Shown: in pieces, positions 23,031 through 33,480 of the stretch
Numbering within the stretch: position 1 is the first letter of the stretch
Layout of the letters: every line of letters begins with the position of its first letter
Source: Dicyema japonicum
Lineage: Eukaryota; Dicyemida; Rhombozoa; Dicyemidae
Length of the DNA: 64,000 nucleotides
Direction: 5' to 3'
NCBI GenBank assembly: GCA_011109175.1
Contig: RDEW01000002.1
Location: 330,579 to 394,578 of the forward strand
Notes under the pieces: model-generated
The model's database searches: none
The model's input: only the letters and a program-made list of their open reading frames with translations
Told to the model about the DNA's origin: nothing
Position numbers and translations under genes: made by a program

Positions 23031-24462
23031 TATTATAACTTTGAGTCGGTCAATTTCTGTTGTCGGATATTTATCTGAGTAAAAGTCAATTTTGACAGAA
23101 TTGAAGCATTCGTTGACTTACGGCTATATATCATAATCGAAAGCTAGCATGAACAACTTTGCAGATACCAGAGAAATCGGTTCACAAAAGCTGTAGGAAT
23201 CAACTGGTTAAAGAAATTAAACAAAAGGACAGTTTACTAGCCATGTAAAAATGAAGTACCTACTGACTTTAGTGATTTCCAATCCCGAATGGAGATATGT
23301 CTGAGGAGTCTGTATATTTCGCTTACCGATCTATTAAATGCTAACTAAGCTACCTATTTGGCGAGAAAATTAATAAAATTTTTTAAAAGTATTTAATAAA
23401 AAAGAGAATAAAGCAAAATTTAACGTTAACCCTTAACCCAGTAATAACTAGACATTATCGATTTACGGAGATTTTTGATTCTTGTTTATTTCATTAAAGT
23501 GATATGGTTTTATTTTTTTCTGTTTCTAGAAAAATATTAGCAAATTATACATGATATCGTTTCACATCCTTAGAATTTTTGATTGATCGAGTTTCTGGAA
23601 ATGATTAATCTTTAAACCTGCTGTAGAATTATGTTTCACATTATTAATTATAATCTACTGTTAATGCTTAGACAATTACCTGATGTCGTACTATTTTGTA
23701 TATCTAAACAAATTTACATTATCAAAACTTGATGTAGAAGTTGCTGACTCTGCAACATGATTCAAATCCTGTACGTGATTATTCTAAATAATAATTTAAT
23801 TATGGGAATAAACCGAAATATCGTCCGGAATGTCAAATGATTGTACTAAATTGGAGGCTAATGGCTAATATAAATATATTACCGGATTTTATCGCGGTGA
23901 ATAGGAAGCTAATGGCTAATATCATCGACTATATAATTATTTGTCGCTTATATATCATTTATGAATTAAAGAATTTCAAATGACCTGATTTTCTGCATTA
24001 AAGTTAAATATGAGGATATGAGATAATATTCTTAACTTTCGAAATCTATTCTAAACCACAATTATGAGATTTTCTTACAAAAATAATGCAACTTAATTGG
24101 AAGAAAAAATAATTTTTCAGCTCCTGGATCATTGGATGATAAAGCGTTATTGAATAAAGTGATAATGTATAAACTGTAGGAAGTAAACCTTTATCCAAGT
24201 GGTCAAAATACTTGTGTTAAGTAATTTGTCAGAAATAACTTAAAGAGTGAAAAGTTTTATGTGCTTTATCATCAAAAAGTCTTCTTGTGTAAGCATATTT
24301 GGAATAGTGTTCACAGTGTTAACATTAGTGCACATAATTAAAGAATAGATTATCTTATAATGTTTATTTAATTCTGTTATATTAACTTTTTTGATGCTTA
24401 TAGTTTATAATTCATCAATAAATGCATATAGCAGTAATCCACTCGAATCATCCATTTGGACT

Positions 24463-24480
24463 TTCGAGAAATTTCGAGAA
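24463..24480. promoter_or_regulatory. Heat-shock-element-like run at the end of U2
   Basis: TTCGAGAAATTTCGAGAA, same position and sequence as in U1. Confidence 0.45.
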
Positions 24481-24976
24481 ATTTGAGAAGTCTGCACGTT
24501 TACTTTTGCATAATTAATTAAGAGCTCGTTAGTATCTAATAACAGAATCAACAATATCTGTGGAGAACTACTAATTTACACTCTCACTCAATCATCAAAA
24601 AAATATCTATATGTTCAACAAAATATTAAAGTTTTACTGACCCTTTGATATAACAACAGGAATATTACTGCTTATTCAAAAACCCGATAAAAGTGCAGGC
24701 CCACATAAGAATCTGAGGCGCATAGTTCTATTAAGGTCTCTCAAAAACCTTCCCTATTATAACTATGAGTCGGTCAAGTTCTGTTGTCTGATATTTATCT
24801 AAATCAAATCGATTTTAACAGATTTGAAGCTTTCGTTGGTTTACGGCTATATATCAAAATCAAAAGCAGGTATGAACAACTATGCAGACACCAAAGAAAT
24901 CGATTAAGAATAGTTATAGGGATAAACTTGTTAAAGAAATTAAACAATAGGACTCTTTACTAGCCATGTATATGCG

Positions 24977-25306
24977 GGACGATTAGAGAGGAAGTGATCA
25001 ATTTCGCTGGCGATTTTTTTGTGACACAATCTCGGTGATACCAAGTAATTTCATTATGGGAAATTTTTTCAATAGAAATGTAACTTGGGGCTTTTGTGGA
25101 CGACAGAGAACTAAGCTTCCTCTCTGTCTGGTTCAAGAGTATGCCAAAATTGGTTGAAAATAAGAACAGTGTACCACCTAATGAATTACGCAAGCGTGTT
25201 TTGAAGAAGGTTGTATAAAGAACACTGCTAAAACTGATGGCAAGATTGCGAAAAAGTGAAACACTAAGAATTAAATTCTATTCAAAGATGTCTTTGTCAA
25301 ACTAAC
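24977..25306 (+). pseudogene. Coding-like module in U3
   Basis: Plus strand reads DDRELSFLSVWFKSMPKLVE, then a TAA-containing tail. The Leu after PK is intact here (TTG) while U1 has TAG. The minus-strand frame at 24,960-25,193 is a shadow. Confidence 0.4.
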
Positions 25307-25852
25307 ACAAGTATTTTGACCACTTGGATAAAGGTTTACTTCTTACACTATATCCATTATCACTTTATTCAATAACGTTAAATCATCCGATGATCCAGGA
25401 GAAGCAAAATTATTTCTTCCAATTCAGTTGCATCATTTTTGTAGGAATTTCTCACATTTGTGGTTGAGAATAGATTTCGAAAGTTAAGAATATTATATCA
25501 TAGGCTCATCTTTGACTTTAATGCAGAAAATCAGGTCATTTGAAATTTTTTAATTCATAGCAGCACATCTTAGGATGAATAATATTCCCATCGAACAAAG
25601 CTTTAGGTGATTACATGTCTGTCAAAAGAGACGATTTCGTCTAAGTCTAAGCGTAACTTTGTCAGTTGTCTTCATATGGACCTTAAAAATAAAAAAAAAC
25701 AAATCTGATCCGCCTATGATCTGGAATCAATGAGATCTTACAAAAACAGAGGAGTGACGAACGGAATAACATTTAAAATTGTTTCTTTAGATGCATATGC
25801 GGGTTAAAAAATATTATAGCTCTTTTGAAAGTGCTGATTAAATTAATTAAAA

Positions 25853-26640
25853 TTAATTCCAAAGATCAAAGGTTATCAAACTATCTACCTCTTCGATCCT
25901 GACTCGTTCCAACATTCCAGAACTTGTCAACAGGTAACGACGTTGTCCCAGGGAAAGAATTATTGGATCTTCTTGATCTCGGACATTCATTGGGATCCTC
26001 CTCAGTAAGGTGGATCTAGTGATGCCATCGAAAGGAGGAATTAATTTTGGCAAACTAGCCACGTAGGACCACATAGCGCTACTCGAATTGTTGCCAGAAT
26101 TATTAATTAATGATAATATTAACCAGTTTATTCTTTGTGTAATCCAAAATAAAAAATGACTTTTTTAAATATCAAAAACTTTGGTATTCTCCGCGAAAGA
26201 TATATTCACATTTTGCGATATGTCATATATCAATATTTAAAATCAAGTGGAAACTAAAGAGACAACTTCGAATCTCGAACAAACAATTAAAGACTCATTA
26301 AACAACGAAACAGACTTCATAGCTTTCTTAATTCAGTTCCAGGTTTTGTGAAATCACAAATTGTTGACAATTGTATCACCGGTTGCGATCTCTTGGTCAA
26401 TTTGCATGTTATATTTGTAGACCAGTTAAGAATTCGAACCTTATCAGGGTAGTATCTTTCGCGGTTTGAGTTAATCGTCAATCTCACCAGTGATAGAATT
26501 ATCCTACCTCTGAGGAACCTGTATATCTTTCTCAATGATGAGATAAATCCTTTTATGTGTTGTAGCTGGTCGTACTCATCCACCCAGAAAGGGACATTAT
26601 TAATTTACCCTGAAATAGTAATGAGGTTACCTATTGACTT
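25853..26640 (-). pseudogene. Retroelement-like C-terminal fragments in the U3 middle segment
   Basis: Two minus-strand open stretches: 26,317-26,583 (VDEYDQLQHIKGF, then LRKIYRFLRGRI) and 25,853-26,074 (LPKLIPPFDGITRSTLL ending GMLERVRI). The end of the second and the bases after it (GTCAGGATC, then a TAGTTTG stretch) match the LINE-like 3' end at 59,990-60,045, and LERVRI sits where LINE family B ends in GIT. A weaker relative of the PFDGITRSTLL region lies at 48,560-48,660. I read this as the 3' end of an old retroelement polyprotein; the upstream frame is unrecognised. Not a host gene. Confidence 0.35.
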
Positions 26641-27832
26641 AGTGATTTCCAATCCCGAATGGAGATATGTCTGAGGAGTCTGTATATTTCGCTTACCGAT
26701 CTATTAAATGCTAACTAAGCTACCTATTTGGCGAGAAAATTAATAAAATTTTTTAAAAGTCCTTAATAAAAAAGAGAATAAAGCAAAATTTAACGTTAAC
26801 CCTTAACCCAGTAATAACTAGACATTATCGATGTACGGAGATTTTTGATTCTTGTTTATTTCATTAAAGTGATATGGTTTTATTTTTTTCTGTTTCTAGA
26901 AAAATATTAGCAAATTATACATGATATCGTTTCACATCCTTTGAATTTTTGATTGATCGAGTTTCTGGAAATGATTAATCTTTAAACCTGCTGTAGAATT
27001 ATGTTTCACATTATTATTATAATCTACTGTTAATGCTTAGACAATTACCTGATGTCGTACTATTTTGTATATCTAAACAAATTTACATGATCAAAACTTG
27101 ATGTAGAAGTTGCTGACTCTGCAACATGATTCAAATCCTGTACGTGATTATTCTAAATAATAATTTAATTATGGGAATAAACCGAAATATCGTCCGGAAT
27201 GTCAAATGATTGTACTAAATTGGAGGCTAATGGCTAATATAAATATATTACCGGATTTTATCGCGGTGAATAGGAAGCTAATGGCTAATATCATCGACTA
27301 TATAATTATTTGTCGCTTATATATCATTTATGAATTAAAAGAATTTCAAATGACCTGATTTTCTGCATTAAAGTTAAATATGAGGATATGAGATAATATT
27401 CTTAACTTTCGAAATCTATTCTAAACCACAATTATGAGATTTTCTTACAAAAATAATGCAACTTAATTGGAAGAAAAAATAATTTTTCAGCTCCTGGATC
27501 ATTGGATGATAAAGCGTTATTGAATAAAGTGATAATGTATAAACTGTAGGAAGTAAACCTTTATCCAAGTGGTCAAAATACTTGTGTTAAGTAATTTGTC
27601 AGAAATAACTTAAAGAGTGAAAAGTTTTATGTGCTTTATCATCAAAAAGTCTTCTTGTGTAAGCATATTTGGAATAGTGTTCACAGTGTTAACATTAGTG
27701 CACATAATTAAAGAATAGATTATCTTATAATGTTTATTTAATTCTGTTATATTAACTTTTTTGATGCTTATAGTTTATAATTCATCAATAAATGCATATA
27801 GCAGTAATCCACTCGAATCATCCATTTGGACT

Positions 27833-27860
27833 TTCGAGAAATTTCGAGAAATTTCGAGAA
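27833..27860. promoter_or_regulatory. Longest heat-shock-element-like run, end of U3
   Basis: Six consecutive cores in the pattern TTCnnGAAnnTTCnnGAA and on for another TTCnnGAA, with no spacing error over 28 bases. It has one more inverted pair than the copies in U1 and U2, where the last pair reads TTGAG. Confidence 0.5.
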
Positions 27861-28343
27861 GTCTGCACGTTTACTTTTGCATAATTAATTAAGAGCTCGT
27901 TAGTATCTAATAACAGAATCAACAATATCTGTGGAGAACTACTAATTTACACTCTCACTCAATCATCAAAAAAATATCTATATGTTCAACAAAATATTAA
28001 AGTTTTACTGACCCTTTGATATAACAACAGGAATATTACTGCTTATTCAAAAACCCGATAAAAGTGCAGGCCCACTTAAGAATCTGAGGCGCATAGTTCT
28101 ATTAAGGTCTCTCAAAAACCTTCCCTATTATAACTATGAGTCGGTCAAGTTCTGTTGTCTGATATTTATCTAAATCAAATTCGATTTTAACAGATTTGAT
28201 GCTTTCGTTAGTTTACGGCTATATATCAAAATCAAAAGCAGGTATGAACAACTATGCAGACACCAAAGAAATCGATTAAGAATAGTTATAGGGATAAACT
28301 TGTTAAAGAAATTAAACAATAGGACTCTTTACTAGCCATGTAT

Positions 28344-28674
28344 ATGCGGGACGATTAGAGAGGAAGTGATCAATTTTGCTGGCGATTTTTTTGTGACACA
28401 ATCTCGGTGATACCAAGTAATTTCATTATGGGAAATTTTTTCAATAGAAATGTAACTTGGGGCTTTTGTGGACGACAGAGAACTAAGCTTCCTCTCTGTC
28501 TGGTTCAAGAGTATGCCAAAATTGGTTGAAAATAAGAACAGTGTACCACCTAATGAATTACGCAAGCGTGTTTTGAAGAAGGTTGTATAAAGAACACTGC
28601 TAAAACTGATGGCAAGATTGCGAAAAAGTGAAACACTAAGAATTAAATTCTATTCAAAGATGTCTTTGTCAAAC
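28344..28674 (+). pseudogene. Coding-like module in U4
   Basis: As in U3, with the same stops. Not coding. Confidence 0.4.
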
Positions 28675-29224
28675 TAACACAAGTATTTTGACCACTTGGA
28701 TAAAGGTTTACTTCTTACACTATATCCATTATCACTTTATTCAATAACGTTAAATCATCCGATGATCCAGGAGAAGCAAAATTATTTCTTCCAATTCAGT
28801 TGCATCATTTTTGTAGGAATTTCTCACATTTGTGGTTGAGAATAGATTTCGAAAGTTAAGAATATTATATCATAGGCTCATCTTTGACTTTAATGCAGAA
28901 AATCAGGTCATTTGAAATTTTTTAATTCATAGCAGCACATCTTAGGATGAATAATATTCCCATCGAACAAAGCTTTAGGTGATTACATGTCTGTCAAAAG
29001 AGACGATTTCGTCTAAGTCTAAGCGTAACTTTGTCAGTTGTCTTCATATGGACCTTAAAAATAAAAAAAAACAAATCTGATCCGCCTATGATCTGGAATC
29101 AATGAGATCTTACAAAAACAGAGGAGTGACGAACGGAATAACATTTAAAATTGTTTCTTTAGATGCATATGCGGGTTAAAAAATATTATAGCTCTTTTGA
29201 AAGTGCTGATTAAATTAATTAAAA

Positions 29225-30020
29225 TTAATTCCAAAGATCAAAGGTTATCACACTATCTACCTCTTCGATCCTGACTCGTTCCAACATTCCAGAACTTGTC
29301 AACAGGTAACGACGTTGTCCCAGGGAAAGAATTATTGGATCTTCTTGATCTCGGACATTCATTGGGATCTTCCTCAGTAAGGTGGATCCAGTGATGCCAT
29401 CGAAAGGAGGAATTAATTTTGGCAAACTAGCCACGTAGGACCACATCGCGCTACTCGAATTGTTGCCAGAATTATTAATTAATGATAATATTAACCAGTT
29501 TATTCTTTGTGTAATCCAAAATAAAAAATGACTTTTTTAAATATCAAAAACTTTGGTATTCTCCGCGAAAGATATATTCACATTTTGCGATATGTCATAT
29601 ATCAATATTTAAAATCAAGTGGAAACTAAAGAGACAACTTCGAATCTCGAACAAACAATTAAAGACTCATTAAACAACGAAACAGACTTCATAGCTTTCT
29701 TAATTCAGTTCCAGGTTTTGTGAAATCACAAATTGTTGACAATTGTATCACCGGTTGCGATCTCTTGGTCAATTTGCATGTTATATTTGTAGACCAGTTA
29801 AGAATTCGAACCTTATCAGGGTAGTATCTTTCGCGTTTGAGTTAATCGTCAATCTCACCAGTGATAGAATTATCCTACCTCTGAGGAACCTGTATATCTT
29901 TCTCAATGATGAGATAAATCCTTTTATGTGTTGTAGCTGGTCGTACTCATCCACCCAGAAAGGGACATTATTAATTTACCCTGAAATAGTAATGAGGTTA
30001 CCTACTGACTTAGTGATTTC
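29225..30020 (-). pseudogene. Retroelement-like C-terminal fragments in the U4 middle segment
   Basis: Counterpart of 25,853-26,640. The frame ending GMLERVRI (29,225-29,446) is intact over 73 codons; the upstream frame is broken by a one-base deletion relative to U3. Confidence 0.35.
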
Positions 30021-31200
30021 CAATCCCGAATGGAGATATGTCTGAGGAGTCTGTATATTTCGCTTACCGATCTATTAAATGCTAACTAAGCTACCTATTT
30101 GGCGAGAAAATTAATAAAATTTTTTAAAAGTCCTTAATAAAAAAGAGAATAAAGCAAAATTTAACGTTAACCCTTAACCCAGTAATAACTAGACATTATC
30201 GATTTACGGAGATTTTTGATTCTTGTTTATTTCATTAAAGTGATATGGTTTTATTTTTTTCTGTTTCTAGAAAAATATTAGCAAATTATACATGATATCG
30301 TTTCACATCCTTTGAATTTTTGATTGATCGAGTTTCTGGAAATGATTAATCTTTAAACCTGCTGTAGAATTATGTTTCACATTATTAATATAAGCTACTG
30401 TTAATGCTTAGACAATTACCTGATGTCGTACTATTTTGTATATCTAAACAAATTTACATGATCAAAACTTGATGTAGAAGTTGCTGACTCTGCAACATGA
30501 TTCAAATCCTGTACGTGATTATTCTAAATAATAATTTAATTATGGGAATAAACCGAAATATCGTCCGGAATGTCAAATGATTGTACTAAATTGGAGGCTA
30601 ATGGCTAATATAAATATATTACCGGATTTTATCGCGGTGAATAGGAAGCTAATGGCTAATATCATCGACTATATAATTATTTGTCGCTTATATATCATTT
30701 ATGAATTAAAAATTTCAAATGACCTGATTTTCTGCATTAAAGTTAAATATGAGGATATGAGATAATATTCTTAACTTTCGAAATCTATTCTAAACCACAA
30801 TTATGAGATTTTCTTACAAAAATAATGCAACTGAATTGGAAGAAAAAATAATTTTTCAGCTCCTGGATCATTGGATGATAAAACGTTATTGAATAAAGTG
30901 ATAATGTATAAACTGTAGGAAGTAAACCTTTATCCAAGTGGTCAAAATACTTGTGTTAAGTAATTTGTCAGAAATAACTTAAAGAGTGAGAAGTTGTATG
31001 TACTTTATCATTAAAAGTCTTCTTGTGTAAGCATATGTGGAATAGTGTTCACAGTGTTAACATTAGTGCACATAATTAAAGAATAGATTTTCTTATAATG
31101 TTTATTTAATTCTGTTATATTAACTTTTTTGATGCTTATAGTTTATAATTCTTCAATAAATGCATATAGCAGTAATCCACTCGAATCATCCATTTGGACT

Positions 31201-31218
31201 TTCGAGAAATTTCTAGAA
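31201..31218. promoter_or_regulatory. Heat-shock-element-like run at the end of U4
   Basis: TTCGAGAAATTTCTAGAA. One base has changed compared with U1-U3, and it changes a spacer position only (GA to TA), so the TTC/GAA cores are unchanged. Confidence 0.45.
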
Positions 31219-31258
31219 ATTTGAGAAGTCTGCACGTTTACTTTTGCATAATTAATTA

Positions 31259-32925
31259 AGAGCTCGTTAGTATCTAATAACAGAATCAACAATATCTGTG
31301 GAGAACTACTAATTTACACTCTCACTCAATCATCAAAAAAATATCTATATGTTCAACAAAATATTAAAGTTTTACTGACCCTTTGATATAACAACAGGAA
31401 TATTACTGCTTATTCAAAAACCCGATAAAAGTGCAGGCCCACATAAGAATCTGAGGCGCATAGTTCTATTAAGGTCTCTCAAAAACCTTCCCTATTATAA
31501 CTATGAGTCGGTCAAGTTCTGTTGTCTGATATTTATCTAAATCAAATCGATTTTAACAGATTTGAAGCTTTCGTTGGTTTACGGCTATATATCAAAATCA
31601 AAAGCAGGTATGAACAACTATGCAGACACCAAAGAAATCGATTAAGAATAGTTATAGGGATAAACTTGTTAAAGAAATTAAACAATAGGACTCTTTACTA
31701 GCCATGTATATGCGGGACGATTAGAGAGGAAGTGATCAATTTCGCTGGCGATTTTTTTGTGACACAATCTCGGTGATACCAAGTAATTTCATTATGGGAA
31801 ATTTTTTCAATAGAAATGTAACTTGGGGCTTTTGTGGACGACAGAGAACTAAGCTTCCTCTCTCTGGTTCAAGAGTATGCCAAAATTGGTTGAAAATAAG
31901 AACAGTGTACCACCTAATGAATTACGCAAGCGTGTTTTGAAGAAGGTTGTATAAAGAACACTGCAAAAACTGATGGCAAGATTGCGAAAAAGTGAAACAC
32001 TAAGAATTAAATTCATTCAAAGATGTCTTTGTCAAACTAACACAAGTATTTTGACCAGTTGGATAAAGGTTTACTTCTTACACTATATCCATTATCACTT
32101 TATTCAATAACGTTAAATCATCCGATGATCCAGGAGAAGCAAAATTATTTCTTCCAATTCAGTTGCATCATTTTTGTAGGAATTTCTCACATTTGTGGTT
32201 GAGAATAGATTTCGAAAGTTAAGAATATTATATCATAGGCTCATCTTTGACTTTAATCAGAAAATCAGGTCATTTGAAATTTTTTAATTCATAGCAGCAC
32301 ATCTTAGGATGAATAATATTCCCATCGAACAAAGCTTTAGGTGATTACTTGTCTGTCAAAAGAGACGATTTAGTCTAAGCGAAACATTGTCAGTTGTCTT
32401 CATATGGACCTTAAAAATAAAAAAAAATAACTCTGATCCGCCTACGATCTGGAATCAATGAGATCTTACAAAAACAGAGGAGTGACGAACGGAATAACAT
32501 TTAAAATTGTTTCTTTAGATGCATATGCGGGTTCAAAAATATTATAGCTCTTTTGAAAGTGCTGATTAAATTAATTAAAATTAATTCCAAAGATCAAAGG
32601 TTATCAAACTATCTATCTCCTCGATCCTGACTCGTTCCAACATTCCAGAACTTGTCAACAGGTAACGACGTTGTCCCAGGGAAAGAATTATTGCATTTTC
32701 TTGATCGTGGACTGTCGAAACAGACTTCATAGCTTTTTTAATTAGTTAAGAGCTCGTTAGTATCTAATAACAATATCAACAATATTTGTGGAGAACTACT
32801 AATTTACACTCTTACTCAATCATCAAAAATATCTTTATGTTCAACAAAATATTAAAGTTTTACTGACCCTTTGATATATCAACAGGAATATTACTGCTTA
32901 TACAAAAACCCGATAAAAGTGCAGG
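31259..32925 (+). repeat. Array 2 unit U5 (partial, 1.67 kb)
   Basis: First half of a unit: block A, head stretch, module (31,711-32,033), arm 1 and middle, then a second block A (32,749-32,925) as in U1 and U2. It breaks off after AAAAGTGCAGGC, where the other copies continue CCACTTAAGAATC and this one runs into the flanking module copy. There is no SINE because the break lies before its insertion point. Confidence 0.82.
31711..32033 (+). pseudogene. Coding-like module in U5
   Basis: As in U3, with a 4-base loss (CTCTCTGGTT for CTCTCTGTCTGGTT) that breaks the frame ahead of the WFKS motif. Confidence 0.4.
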
Positions 32926-33256
32926 CAACATATTTTCGGTGACACCAAGTTCTTTCATTATGGAAGATTTTTCAATCGAAATGTAACTGAGGACTTTCGT
33001 GGACGACAGAGAACTAAGCTTCGTCACTGTCTGGTTCAAGAGTATGCCAAAATTGTTTGAAATTGAGAACAGTGGACGACCTAATGGACCATGGCAAGCG
33101 TGTGTGGAAAAAGGTTGTATAGAGAACACTGATAAACTGATGGCAAAAGTGGAACCCTTAGAATTAGATTCAAATAAATGCTGTCTATGTCAAACTATTC
33201 TGAACGCATGTAATTTTAAACTAAAATACCTCAAAATGTCTCAACTCTCTCTTTAA
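32926..33256 (+). CDS. Best-preserved copy of the coding-like module (85 codons open)
   Basis: From the ATG at 32,999 the plus strand is open for 85 codons: DDRELSFVTVWFKS, MPKLFEIENSGRP, a Trp/Gln/Cys stretch, and DSNKCCLCQTILNAC, which could form a small metal site. Upstream the same frame continues back to VTPSSFIMEDFSIEM before a TAA. The array copies show the same order of motifs but share stops that are absent here, so this flank copy is the closest to the ancestor. I do not recognise the family. The length suggests one exon or a fragment of a transposon protein rather than a complete gene. Confidence 0.35.
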
Positions 33257-33480
33257 GGGAGATTTGAGAATGAAATATAGGTCTTCTGTTTCATCTAGCT
33301 TTATTTTTGAATTTCATTGGTCTTCTGTGATTGCAACGAGTAATATCTTCTCCATGCCTTTTGAGCAAGGCAGATTCAAATACACATCTAAGAGAACAGA
33401 GAAAAATCAATTTGGAAGTCCAGACTTGTCAAATACGAGTCACAAAAATCATGGTCGACACAAATGATCTTGAAGGGATT
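33257..33480 (+). repeat. Right flank, inverted partner of 15,300-15,470
   Basis: The reverse complement of 33,260-33,370 (GTTGCAATCACAGAA, then AATTCAAAAATAAA, then TTGAGACATTTT) matches 15,320-15,460. Together with the module, both flanks of array 2 are therefore inverted copies of each other. The plus-strand frame at 33,331-33,714 overlaps this and has no recognised motif. Confidence 0.6.

Larger units (their letters stand above)
20798..24520 (+). repeat. Array 2 unit U2 (3.72 kb, with SINE)
   Basis: Same architecture as U1 including the internal second block A (from 22,467) and the SINE, and near-identical to it by eye. The module copy lies at 21,257-21,582, the arms at about 21,582-21,860 and 23,950-24,225. 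The next unit starts 3723 bp later. Confidence 0.87.
24521..27891 (+). repeat. Array 2 unit U3 (3.37 kb, alternative middle)
   Basis: Begins and ends like U1 and U2, but the segment between about 25,940 and 26,650 differs. In place of the second block A, the SINE and the second head stretch there is a segment with two minus-strand coding-like frames. The shared sequence resumes exactly at GTGATTTCCAATCCCGAATGG. Module at 24,977-25,306. Confidence 0.86.
27892..31258 (+). repeat. Array 2 unit U4 (3.37 kb, alternative middle)
   Basis: Near-identical to U3, including the alternative middle (about 29,310-30,020). Module at 28,344-28,674. Small differences from U3 include a missing G near 29,836 that joins a longer chance plus-strand frame (29,743-30,045). 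Confidence 0.86.

Noticed and set aside
30577-30765. 62-codon plus-strand ORF in U4
   Set aside because: It is closed by one-base differences in U1-U3; the repeated GCTAATGGCTAATAT motif in it is a small local duplication.
8348-32925. Ribosomal DNA or histone-type tandem gene cluster
   Set aside because: The units hold no rRNA-like conserved stretches or histone frames, only decayed element fragments.
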